18,348 nt of DNA from JBFWML01 sp050251635. Lineage in GTDB: Bacteria; Campylobacterota; Campylobacteria; Campylobacterales; SZUA-545. The stretch is taken from assembly GCA_050251635.1 (NCBI GenBank), contig JBFWML010000043.1, positions 1-18,348 on the forward strand, in the 5' to 3' direction. The translations under genes were made by a program, and so were the position numbers. The notes under the pieces are model-generated. The model searched no databases, had not been told where the DNA came from, and saw only the letters and a program-made list of their open reading frames with translations. Below are positions 9,048-15,766 of the stretch, one piece after another. Each line of letters starts with the position of its first letter. The first letter of the stretch is position 1.

Positions 9048-9926
9048 TTATACCACCTCAATATGCCACGGCTCGAAGTAAACGCCAAAGGGATTGCCCT
9101 GCGGGTAGCGGATGGCCACGTAGCCTAGCTTCATCAGCCGCTCATACTCGTAGGTTTTGGCAAACTCGGCGGTGAAGTTGCGGTGCCCAAAACCCACTTT
9201 GCCCACGTCAAAATCGCCGATGCCGTGGTAGGAGTAACCCGCCGGGGCCAAGGAGCGTGACGCTTCGGAGTAGTTGCCGCCGCACTCGATCGCCTTGGCC
9301 AAAAACAGGTGCAGCTGCTTGGGCACGCCCCGCACGCCGGAGGTGAGGATAATCGACTCCCCCACATCCTTTTTGACCTGATCGTACACTTCGGCCGATC
9401 GGCCCTTGTAGAGATAGTGGCCGGTATAGGGCACCTTGAATACTTCGCGGGCGTTGATGGTTTCGGTCAGATTTTTGGAAACCTTCTCGCCGTAAAAACC
9501 GTAGTCGGCCGCGTCGCGGTGAAAGAGACGGTCGATATAGGCAATCTCGGCGGGCGAGAAAGCGCCAATCTGCGGGGCGTTTGTCGCCGTTTGCACCATC
9601 TCGTCGAAACCCAGGATATTGAAGTTGCCAAAGCCCACATAGCGGATAACGCGCTTTAGGCGGGCTTCGATCGCCTGCATCAACGCCAGTTCGTCGGCGC
9701 TTGCGATCACCTCCGGCGGACGGGTGCGGCCGTGATCTTGGAAAATATGGTCTTTGGGATCGGCCCGTTTGGCATCGCTGCCGATACCCTCTTCGAGGAT
9801 CTCTTCAATCTGTTCAGCCTTGTGCGCCGAAACGGTTTTTTCTTCGCAACCGCTCTGCGACAATGCCCACAACGAAACCGCACTCAGCTTAAAAAAATCG
9901 CGCCTGAACACGCCATGCCTCTTCAT
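9048..9926 (-). CDS. VanY-type D-alanyl-D-alanine carboxypeptidase (M15 family), Tat-exported
   Basis: This is a zinc peptidase of the LAS/M15B group, which trims D-Ala or cross-links in peptidoglycan. The motif YSYHGIGDFDVG (231-242) fits SxHxxGxxxD, giving zinc ligands H234 and D240; EPWHIE near the C-terminus supplies catalytic E285 and ligand H288. The start at 9926 gives 292 residues beginning MKRHGVFRRDFFKLSAVSLW, a twin-arginine signal (R8, R9) with a short hydrophobic core, followed by SGC at 25-27, which might be a lipidation cysteine although the residue at -3 is not typical. The open frame continues 54 codons further upstream but would overlap the divergent promoter and bury the signal peptide, so I reject that start. 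Site of action: periplasm. The substrate bond is not certain from sequence. Confidence 0.85.
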   Translation of the reverse strand: MKRHGVFRRDFFKLSAVSLWALSQSGCEEKTVSAHKAEQIEEILEEGIGSDAKRADPKDHIFQDHGRTRPPEVIASADELALMQAIEARLKRVIRYVGFGNFNILGFDEMVQTATNAPQIGAFSPAEIAYIDRLFHRDAADYGFYGEKVSKNLTETINAREVFKVPYTGHYLYKGRSAEVYDQVKKDVGESIILTSGVRGVPKQLHLFLAKAIECGGNYSEASRSLAPAGYSYHGIGDFDVGKVGFGHRNFTAEFAKTYEYERLMKLGYVAIRYPQGNPFGVYFEPWHIEVV

Positions 9927-9946
9927 CAACTCATTTGCCGCGATTC

Positions 9947-9952
9947 TATAAT
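9947..9952 (+). promoter_or_regulatory. -10 element TATAAT upstream of the DUF1538 operon
   Basis: A perfect TATAAT lies 67 bases before the chosen DUF1538 start in the gap between divergent genes. No good -35 box was found. The overlapping minus-strand sequence TATAGA could serve the VanY-type gene. Confidence 0.5.
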
Positions 9953-10019
9953 CATTTTCATTAGAGCGGAGGTAAGCCGCGCTACAATTTGGCAAATGCT
10001 CCAAAAGGCGGGGGGTTTT

Positions 10020-11744
10020 ATGGCCGATCAACCCAAAAATGTGCGCTACGGCGACTATCTGCGCGAAGCGCAAGTCAACCACACCCATATCAGCTACAAC
10101 GATCTCACCGGCGGCACAACCGCCAAAGCCAAGCGGATCAGACTGCGCCCGCTGGATATCTACCGTCTGGTTCAGCCCTACGTCTCTACCCGCTTTTTAG
10201 AGCAGCTCTATGCGCTTACGCCGCTCGCGGTCTATCTGATGCTTTTTCAGCTCTTTTTATTGCGCCAAAGCGTGGCCGATGCGGGGGTCATTACTCTGGG
10301 GCTTTTGGCGGTCATCGCGGGTCTGATGCTCTTTATGGAGGGTATCAAGCAGGGACTCATGCCCTTTGGCGAATTTATAGGCAACACATTGCCCAAAAAA
10401 TCCGCGCTGCCGATGGTGCTAATGATTGCCTTTTTGCTGGGGATCGGCGTCACCTTTGCCGAACCGGCGATCGGCGCGCTCAAGGCCGCCGGAGCGCTGG
10501 TGCAGATTGACCGCGCGCCCTATCTGTATGCGCTGCTAAATCAATATGCCGGCTGGCTGGTTTTGGTGGTGGGCGCGGGCGTGGGGCTGGCGGCGGTGCT
10601 GGGGACGCTGAGGTTTGTGTACAACTGGAGCCTCAAGCCCTATATCTACCTCTCCCTCGCGCCCGCGCTGCTTTTGACCGCCTACGCCATGAGTGTGCCC
10701 GAACTTGCCCCCGTATTGGGTTTGGCATGGGATAGCGGCGCGGTGACGACCGGGCCGGTGACGGTGCCGCTGGTGCTGGCGCTAGGCATCGGTATTGCCT
10801 CCGCCGCCGGGCGCGGGGAGTCCAGCCTGGTGGGCTTTGGGATTGTGACGCTCGCTTCGCTGTTTCCGGTGATTGGGGTTTTGGGGTTGGGGATTTTTAT
10901 CTACGCAACCGTCCCCGCCGAAGCGATCTTGGCCGCCGGCGCAGGCACGGTCGTGCTGAGCGAAAGCTTGCCGTGGTGGCAAACGACGCCCGGCGTAGAG
11001 ATTGTGCTGGGGCTGCAGGCGATTGTGCCGCTGGTGCTCTTTTTGCTCATTGTCATTAAGCTGGTGCTGAAAGAGCGCATCCGAAACGCCGGGACGATCG
11101 CCTACGGCATTACCCTCTCGGTTGTCGGAATGATTGTGTTTAATATCGGCCTGACCTACGGGCTGGCGGCGCTGGGCGGCCAAGCGGGCAGTTTGCTTCC
11201 GGCGGCCTTTAGCGATCTAAGCGTCCCTAGCGGCACGATCGAGGCGCTTTACCCCTACGCGATCGGGATGGTGGTGGTCATCTCCTTTGCGTGGGTGCTG
11301 GGTTTTGGGGCCACGCTGGCCGAACCGGCGCTCAACGCACTGGGCATCACCGTAGAAAAGCTCACCCAAGGGGTCTTTCGCAAAAAGACGCTGATTTATG
11401 CGGTGAGCATCGGGGTGGGCAGCGGCATTGCGGTGGGGGTGGTCAAGATTTTGTTCGATCTGCCCCTAGGGTGGCTGCTGATTCCGAGCTATCTGTTTGC
11501 CATTGTGCTGACCTACTTTTCCAGCGAAGAGTTTGTCAACATTGCGTGGGATAGCGCGGGGGTGACCACCGGGCCGATTACCGTGCCGCTGGTGCTGGCC
11601 ATGGGGCTGGGTATCGGCGATGCGATCGGCGTGAGCGAAGGGTTTGGCATTTTATCCATGGCTTCGATCGGACCGATTATCGCCGTGCTGGCCACGGGAC
11701 TCTGGGCGCAAATGCGTACACGCCACAACAAGGAAGAGAAGTGA
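10020..11744 (+). CDS. DUF1538 family polytopic membrane protein, putative transporter
   Basis: This is a 574-residue inner-membrane protein with about 12 to 14 hydrophobic helices after a polar N-terminal region of about 60 residues. It is built from two related halves: GVTFAEPAIGAL (143-154) is repeated as GATLAEPALNAL (430-441), and AWDSGAVTTGPVTVPLVLAL (236-255) as AWDSAGVTTGPITVPLVLAM (509-528). Duplicated halves with Gly/Pro-rich segments inside the membrane are typical of transporters and channels. I recognise the family as DUF1538; no substrate is known to me. ATG 10020 was chosen because it follows a G-rich ribosome site and TATAAT at 9947; ATG 9996 is an alternative, and the longer frame from 9732 runs over the divergent gene. 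The stop overlaps the first PII-like gene (GTGA), suggesting that protein regulates this one. Confidence 0.88.
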   Translation: MADQPKNVRYGDYLREAQVNHTHISYNDLTGGTTAKAKRIRLRPLDIYRLVQPYVSTRFLEQLYALTPLAVYLMLFQLFLLRQSVADAGVITLGLLAVIAGLMLFMEGIKQGLMPFGEFIGNTLPKKSALPMVLMIAFLLGIGVTFAEPAIGALKAAGALVQIDRAPYLYALLNQYAGWLVLVVGAGVGLAAVLGTLRFVYNWSLKPYIYLSLAPALLLTAYAMSVPELAPVLGLAWDSGAVTTGPVTVPLVLALGIGIASAAGRGESSLVGFGIVTLASLFPVIGVLGLGIFIYATVPAEAILAAGAGTVVLSESLPWWQTTPGVEIVLGLQAIVPLVLFLLIVIKLVLKERIRNAGTIAYGITLSVVGMIVFNIGLTYGLAALGGQAGSLLPAAFSDLSVPSGTIEALYPYAIGMVVVISFAWVLGFGATLAEPALNALGITVEKLTQGVFRKKTLIYAVSIGVGSGIAVGVVKILFDLPLGWLLIPSYLFAIVLTYFSSEEFVNIAWDSAGVTTGPITVPLVLAMGLGIGDAIGVSEGFGILSMASIGPIIAVLATGLWAQMRTRHNKEEK

Positions 11745-12112
11745 GAACCCAAAGACAAATCACCATCCTGACCGATGTGGAGCTGATTACCTGCATCGTT
11801 CAAAAGGGCAACGCCGATGCGATCGTGGAGGCGGCCTTTAAAGCGGGGGCGCAGGGCGCGACGATCAACTACGCCCAAGGCAGCGGCGTACGGGAAAAGC
11901 TGGGTATTTTGGGCGTGGCGGTCGAGGCGGAGAAAGAGATTATCCAGATCATCGTCTCCGGTGAGCAGGTCAACCGCATCTTTGACGCCATGTATCTCGC
12001 GGGCAAACTCGACACGCCGGGGATGGGGTTTATCTACGTAACCAAGCTGGAAAAGGCGGGAACCTACATTCCCCAAGAGGTCTTAGCGCGCATCGAGGCC
12101 CGCAGTGAGTAG
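11741..12112 (+). CDS. PII-like signalling protein A
   Basis: This 123-residue protein has the PII ferredoxin-like pattern: strand ELITCIV (14-20), helix, strand, a glycine-rich T-loop-like segment QGSGVREKLGILGVAVEAEK (46-65), strand IIQIIVS, helix, a B-loop-like LAGKLDTPGMG (86-96), strand FIYVTKL. In true GlnB the B-loop reads TGKIGDGK and binds ATP/ADP; here Gly-Lys is kept and the rest differs. The T-loop has no uridylylatable tyrosine. The GTG start at 11741 overlaps the DUF1538 stop by four bases and is preceded by AAGGA. Likely a trimeric nucleotide or metabolite sensor acting on the DUF1538 protein, as GlnK acts on AmtB (inference). Automatic annotation would probably say P-II family nitrogen regulator, but nothing here links it to nitrogen. 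Confidence 0.82.
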   Translation: MRTQRQITILTDVELITCIVQKGNADAIVEAAFKAGAQGATINYAQGSGVREKLGILGVAVEAEKEIIQIIVSGEQVNRIFDAMYLAGKLDTPGMGFIYVTKLEKAGTYIPQEVLARIEARSE

Positions 12113-12416
12113 CCACAAGCTCATTACCTGCATCGTCGCCGGTCGCCGCGCCATGCAGGCGATCGAACTGCTCAAAGACGCAGGCATCTTCACCGCCAAC
12201 CGCTACCCCGCCCGGGGTGCTAGCGCGCTTTCAAACTATGTTTATCAGGGTATCGACATTGTCACCGTGGTGGTCGAAGCGACCCGCGCGGACGAAATCT
12301 TCACCCGGCTTTATACCGAACTGGAAATGGACGGCCCCGGCGGCGGGATGATCTACCAAGAGGCGCTGGGACGATCGAGCGAGTACCGGTTGCCGGAGAT
12401 TGAGGGCACCGACTGA
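12105..12416 (+). CDS. PII-like signalling protein B
   Basis: This second, clearly different PII-like protein has 103 residues. Strand KLITCIVAG (5-13) closely resembles ELITCIVQK of protein A. The helix is AMQAIELLKDAG, the loop region RGASALSNYVYQGIDIVTVV (38-57) is much shorter than a GlnB T-loop but contains Tyr45 and Tyr47, and the B-loop-like turn is ELEMDGPGGGMIY (72-84), without the Gly-Lys of protein A. The GTG start overlaps the stop of protein A by eight bases (GTGAGTAG), so the pair is translationally coupled and probably made in matched amounts. They may form separate trimers or a mixed one. The stop codon lies in the hairpin shared with gltX. Confidence 0.78.
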   Translation: MSSHKLITCIVAGRRAMQAIELLKDAGIFTANRYPARGASALSNYVYQGIDIVTVVVEATRADEIFTRLYTELEMDGPGGGMIYQEALGRSSEYRLPEIEGTD

Positions 12417-12440
12417 CCCTTGCTGGGAACAGCGGGTCAG
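12413..12440. terminator. Long hairpin holding both stop codons of the convergent PII-like B and gltX genes
   Basis: CTGACCC (12413-12419) pairs with GGGTCAG (12434-12440). Inside, GCTG (12422-12425) pairs with CAGC (12430-12433) around a GGAA loop, with a two-base TT bulge on the left. The TGA of PII-like B (12414-12416) and the TGA of gltX (12437-12439 on the minus strand) lie in opposite arms. No U-tract follows in either direction. A bidirectional terminator or 3'-end protector is likely. Confidence 0.6.
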
Positions 12441-13816
12441 ATTACCTTCTTCAACGCCGCAACCCGCGTCTTAACTTCATCCATCCCCAAAATCGCCAGC
12501 GCATCGCTCAGGCTCGGGCCTTGCGAAGAGCCAAAAAGTGCGACGCGCAGGGGTTTGCCGAGGTTGGGCATTTTGGTGCCGGTCTCTTTGAGCCAGTGGT
12601 CGATGGCGGTTTGGTACTCCGTGGGGAGGTGGTAGCCTTTGCCTTCGAGGGCGCTCAGGAAGGCTTCTAAGACACCGATCGCTTCGGCGGTCATGATCGG
12701 TTTGTCTTTTTCGCTGTACTCCGTGGGGCGGTTGAGGAATTTGCGCACTTCGGTTGCCAGCTCTTCGATTGTCTGGGCTTTTTCTTTGCACAGATCCAGC
12801 AGCATTTCGCGGCGGTCGTGGCCGGAAATGTCGGTGCCGAAATCTTCGTGCAGGAGCGCGGCCAGTTTGGCGTTGGAGGCCGCTTTGATATGGTGGCCGT
12901 TAAGCCACAGGAGTTTGCCGGCGTTGTAGGCGGAGGCGGATTTGTTGATATTGTTGGGGTCGAAGAGTTTCATCATTTCGTCAATGGAGAAAATCTCCTG
13001 ATCGCCGTGGCTCCAGCCCAGTCGCACCAGAAAGTTTAAGAGCGCTTCGGGCAGATAACCCATCTTTTTGTACTCCATCACGTCCGTCGCGCCGTCGCGT
13101 TTACTTAGCTTTTTGCCTTCGCCGTTGAGGATCATCGGCACATGAAAAAAGCGCGGCACTTTAAAATCCAGCGCGCGGTAAACGGCGATCTGTTTGGGGG
13201 TGTTGGAGAGGTGATCGTCCCCGCGAATCACGTCGGTTACGCCCATCAGCGCATCGTCGATCGCCACGACGAAGTTGTAGGTCGGCGTGCCGTCGCTTCG
13301 GGCGATGATAAAGTCGTCCACCTCGTCCCAACTAAAGGTCACCGGCCCTTTGATGCCGTCGTCGATCGTGATGCTGCCCTCCGTGGGGGCTTTAATGCGC
13401 ACCACCGGCTGCACGCCGGGCACCGGGGGCAGTTTGCCGTCGCGGTAGCGGCCGTCGTAGCGGGGCCGTTCGCCGCGTTTTTGCTGCTCTTCGCGCAGGG
13501 TGTCAAGCTCTTCTTTGGACATGTAGCAGTAGTAGGCGCGGCCTGCGTCGAGCAGTTTGGAAACGTATTTTCCGTAGAGATCGAAGCGCTTGGACTGGTA
13601 TTCGATCGTCTCGTCGTGGGTCATGCCCACCCATTTAAAGGCGTCCACAATCGCCTGCGCCGCCTCTTCGCTGTTGCGGGCCAGATCAGTGTCTTCGATG
13701 CGCAGCAGAAATTTGCCGTTGTTTTTACGCGCCCAAAGCCACGAAAAAAGCGCGGTGCGAAGGCCGCCGATATGCAGATAGCCGGTGGGCGAAGGGGCGA
13801 AGCGGGTGACGATCAT
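12437..13816 (-). CDS. gltX: Glutamyl-tRNA synthetase
   Basis: This class I aminoacyl-tRNA synthetase charges tRNA with glutamate. The 459-residue protein begins MIVTRFAPSPTGYLHIGG, with the HIGH-type motif at 15-18; the KMSKS-type motif is KLSKR at 236-240. IRGDDHLSNTPKQ (197-209) and the VPMILN strand are also typical. ATG 13816 is preferred to the TTG one codon upstream because GAGGAG (plus-strand 13823-13828) lies six bases before it. Campylobacterota usually have two GltX paralogues, one favouring tRNA-Gln with the amidotransferase route; I cannot tell from sequence alone which one this is. It lies 30 bases after the RluA-type gene on the same strand, so the two probably share a transcript. 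Confidence 0.96.
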   Translation of the reverse strand: MIVTRFAPSPTGYLHIGGLRTALFSWLWARKNNGKFLLRIEDTDLARNSEEAAQAIVDAFKWVGMTHDETIEYQSKRFDLYGKYVSKLLDAGRAYYCYMSKEELDTLREEQQKRGERPRYDGRYRDGKLPPVPGVQPVVRIKAPTEGSITIDDGIKGPVTFSWDEVDDFIIARSDGTPTYNFVVAIDDALMGVTDVIRGDDHLSNTPKQIAVYRALDFKVPRFFHVPMILNGEGKKLSKRDGATDVMEYKKMGYLPEALLNFLVRLGWSHGDQEIFSIDEMMKLFDPNNINKSASAYNAGKLLWLNGHHIKAASNAKLAALLHEDFGTDISGHDRREMLLDLCKEKAQTIEELATEVRKFLNRPTEYSEKDKPIMTAEAIGVLEAFLSALEGKGYHLPTEYQTAIDHWLKETGTKMPNLGKPLRVALFGSSQGPSLSDALAILGMDEVKTRVAALKKVI

Positions 13817-13846
13817 CAAAAACTCCTCGAAAAAACTGGCGGAATT

Positions 13847-14770
13847 TTAACAGGTGGCGGCTTCTAACGTTGCGGTTTTCTCAAACCCGCTTCGGCTGAT
13901 CAGCTCGTAGCGGCAGCCGTAGTGAAAACTGATCTGCTGGGCGTGGAGCAAAATGCGGTCGGCGCCGCTTTCTTTGATGCGATCGGCGCGGTCGATCGCG
14001 CCCGAAAGCCACGCATCGGCCACCGCCAGCGGCGCGCCGTAAAGGCAGTCGCCCAGAATCGGATGGCCGATAAGCGCCAGATGCAGCCGGATTTGATGGG
14101 TGCGGCCCGTGACGGGCAAAGCGGCGACCAGTGTAGCGTCAAATTCCGGCAGGTATTGCAAGGCGCGAATCATCGTACGGGCCGGTTTGCCCTGATCGCG
14201 GCTGATCGCGCCCATCACCTTGGGCAGCCCCAGCCGCGCGTTGCGCTCTTTGGTGCCCTGCACAATGGGCGCGTCAATCAGCCGTTCGCCCTCCACGCGG
14301 CCGCGCGCGTAGAGCAGGTAGGTTTTCTGCACCAGATGGGCGGCAAAAAGCTCTTTAAGTTCCCCTTCGGCCATGCGGTGGCGCGACACCATGACAAGGC
14401 CACTGGTTTCGCGGTCGATGCGGTGAACGAGTTGCGCGGCGTTGCCAAACTGCGTTCGCGCGTCATCCAGCACCGTTGCGCCGCTGTCAAAGCCGTTGGG
14501 GTGCACCAGCATTCCGGCCGGTTTTTCAAATACCGCAAAATCAGGCGCGATAAATTGCGGGGTTAGCCCGCTGCCCCGCGCCTCAAAGGCCAGCACCTCC
14601 AGCCGCCCGGTGACGGGGGTTTTGACGGCGAGCACCTCGCCGTTTAGGCGCACGCGCCCTTTGTCCACCAATCGCGCGGCGGCCGGTTGGGTCAGTCCGA
14701 GCGCCTCCATTAAAAAATAGATAACGCGCGTGGGTTGCTGCAGCAAAAATTCGTGGATTTTATAGGCCAT
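13847..14770 (-). CDS. RluA family pseudouridine synthase
   Basis: This enzyme converts uridine to pseudouridine in rRNA or tRNA. The 307-residue protein has an S4-like RNA-binding region near residues 15-60 (ALGLTQPAAARLVDKGRVRL), then the RluA catalytic domain with HRIDRETSGL at 116-125, D119 being the nucleophilic aspartate. Further family motifs are FEKPAGMLVHP (81-91), VTGRTHQIRLHL and HPILGDCLYG. The ATG at 14770 lies only about four bases from the predicted transcription start of an extended -10 promoter, so the message may be nearly leaderless. It is followed by gltX. The exact target uridine (the RluA, RluC or RluD role) cannot be assigned. Confidence 0.93.
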   Translation of the reverse strand: MAYKIHEFLLQQPTRVIYFLMEALGLTQPAAARLVDKGRVRLNGEVLAVKTPVTGRLEVLAFEARGSGLTPQFIAPDFAVFEKPAGMLVHPNGFDSGATVLDDARTQFGNAAQLVHRIDRETSGLVMVSRHRMAEGELKELFAAHLVQKTYLLYARGRVEGERLIDAPIVQGTKERNARLGLPKVMGAISRDQGKPARTMIRALQYLPEFDATLVAALPVTGRTHQIRLHLALIGHPILGDCLYGAPLAVADAWLSGAIDRADRIKESGADRILLHAQQISFHYGCRYELISRSGFEKTATLEAATC

Positions 14771-14780
14771 TTGGGCGCAG

Positions 14781-14789
14781 ATTATACCA
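14781..14789 (-). promoter_or_regulatory. Extended -10 promoter for the rluA-type/gltX unit
   Basis: The minus strand reads TGGTATAAT, a perfect extended -10 (TGn plus TATAAT). Transcription should start near 14774, about four bases before the ATG at 14770, leaving no room for a ribosome site. Confidence 0.65.
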
Positions 14790-14792
14790 GAG

Positions 14793-14817
14793 GCGGCCCG
14801 CCTCCCCCGTGGGCCGC
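14793..14817 (-). terminator. GC-rich hairpin after the Hsp20 pair
   Basis: GCGGCCC (14793-14799) pairs perfectly with GGGCCGC (14811-14817) across 11 bases. It lies just downstream of the second hsp20 stop and just upstream of the rluA-type promoter. There is no U-tract, so termination efficiency is uncertain. Confidence 0.45.
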
Positions 14818-14824
14818 ATGGGGG

Positions 14825-15247
14825 CTACCGAATGCTGATTTTTCGAGGCAGTTTATCGGGGCTAAACGGGGCTTTGATGGTCAAAACCCCATTCTCGAGC
14901 CGGGCGTCGATCTTTTCGGCATCAACCTCATCGGGCAACGCAAAAACCCGCTCCAAAGCGCCAAAATAGCTCTCCTTATGGTAGTAACCCGCCTCCTCTT
15001 TTTCGTTTTCGTAGCGGCGCTGGGCTCTTAGTACTAGGTGCCCGCCCTCCACGCTAAGAAAAAGATCGCGCTTTTCTACGCCGGGCAGATCGACCCGGAT
15101 GGTAAAAGAGTCGCTATCTTGATCGGTATTGGCCGGGGGCGTGTGGCCAAAAAGCGCAAGGGCCGGCCGTTTAATCTGTTGCCATCCCGATTTAAGCGAA
15201 TCCTCCAGCCGGTGCTCCCAGTTTTTGAGCGTATGGGTCAGCGTCAT
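14825..15247 (-). CDS. Hsp20/alpha-crystallin family small heat-shock protein (second of pair)
   Basis: Small heat-shock proteins hold unfolding proteins without ATP. This 140-residue protein has the alpha-crystallin domain at about 45-140: FTIRVDLPGVEKRDLFLSVE, LVLRAQRR, YYHKESYFGALERVFALPDE and the signature ARLENGVLTIKAP. The N-terminal 44 residues (NWEHRLEDSLKSGWQQIKRP) differ completely from those of the partner Hsp20, and the C-terminal I-x-I is KISIR at the very end. It starts at ATG 15247 with AAGGAGG four bases upstream, nine bases after the stop of the first hsp20. Confidence 0.93.
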   Translation of the reverse strand: MTLTHTLKNWEHRLEDSLKSGWQQIKRPALALFGHTPPANTDQDSDSFTIRVDLPGVEKRDLFLSVEGGHLVLRAQRRYENEKEEAGYYHKESYFGALERVFALPDEVDAEKIDARLENGVLTIKAPFSPDKLPRKISIR

Positions 15248-15256
15248 GGAACCTCC

Positions 15257-15691
15257 TTATTTGATGGCAATCTGTTTTTTGTCCTTGGGCGGCGCTTTGG
15301 GCAGCGTAATGGTGAGTACGCCGTTTTTATTCTTGGCATCGATCTTATCGGCATCAACATCCTCGGGCAGCGTAAAACTGCGCTGGAATTTACCGAAGAA
15401 GCTCTCCTTGAGGTGATAACCCTCTTTGTCTTCCTCTTTTTCTTCCTTGCGCTCGCCGCTGAGCGTTAGGGTGTTGCCGTGCAGATCGATCTTGATGGCA
15501 TCTTTATCCACGCCGGGCAAATCCGCCTCGATCACATAGGCGTTTTCCTCTTCGCGGGTATTCACCGCCGGCGCAAAAGCCGAGATATTGCCGCGCTCGC
15601 GATCAACGGCGGGCAGGTTGCCAAAGAGCCGATTCATCCGCTCTTCCAGCTGACGAAACTCCCCGAAGGGATCAAAACGAACAGGCACCAT
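15257..15691 (-). CDS. Hsp20/alpha-crystallin family small heat-shock protein (first of pair)
   Basis: This 144-residue small heat-shock protein has an N-terminal arm VPVRFDPFGEFRQLEERMNR of the common class-A type, then the alpha-crystallin domain (about 42-144) with AYVIEADLPGVDKDAIKID, LTLSGERK, GYHLKESFFGKFQRSFTLPE, the signature KNKNGVLTITLPK and the tail IAIK carrying I-x-I. The start at 15691 has a strong ribosome site, AAGGAGG. It is first in a two-gene unit under the promoter at 15738-15766. Having two different Hsp20s suggests mixed oligomers or divided roles (inference). Confidence 0.95.
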   Translation of the reverse strand: MVPVRFDPFGEFRQLEERMNRLFGNLPAVDRERGNISAFAPAVNTREEENAYVIEADLPGVDKDAIKIDLHGNTLTLSGERKEEKEEDKEGYHLKESFFGKFQRSFTLPEDVDADKIDAKNKNGVLTITLPKAPPKDKKQIAIK

Positions 15692-15737
15692 ATCAAACCT
15701 CCTTGTTTAGATGAAGTGGTTTGGGGAAGCAATTGTT

Positions 15738-15766
15738 AATATATCAAGACTCAACTTTCTTGTCAA
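15738..15766 (-). promoter_or_regulatory. Strong sigma-70-type promoter of the hsp20 pair
   Basis: On the minus strand TTGACA (15766-15761) and TATATT (15743-15738) are separated by 17 bases, with TG one base before the -10 box. This is close to ideal. The -35 box lies inside the 3' end of the histidine kinase gene. The leader is about 40 bases. I found no CIRCE element and only a poor HAIR-like arrangement. Confidence 0.8.

Noticed and set aside
9732..10019. N-terminal extension of the DUF1538 frame
   Set aside because: It runs antisense through the signal-peptide region of the VanY-type gene and across the TATAAT; the extension has no family similarity that I can see.
9927..10088. 54-codon upstream extension of the VanY-type frame
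   Set aside because: It would place the Tat signal inside the protein and overlap the divergent promoter and gene.
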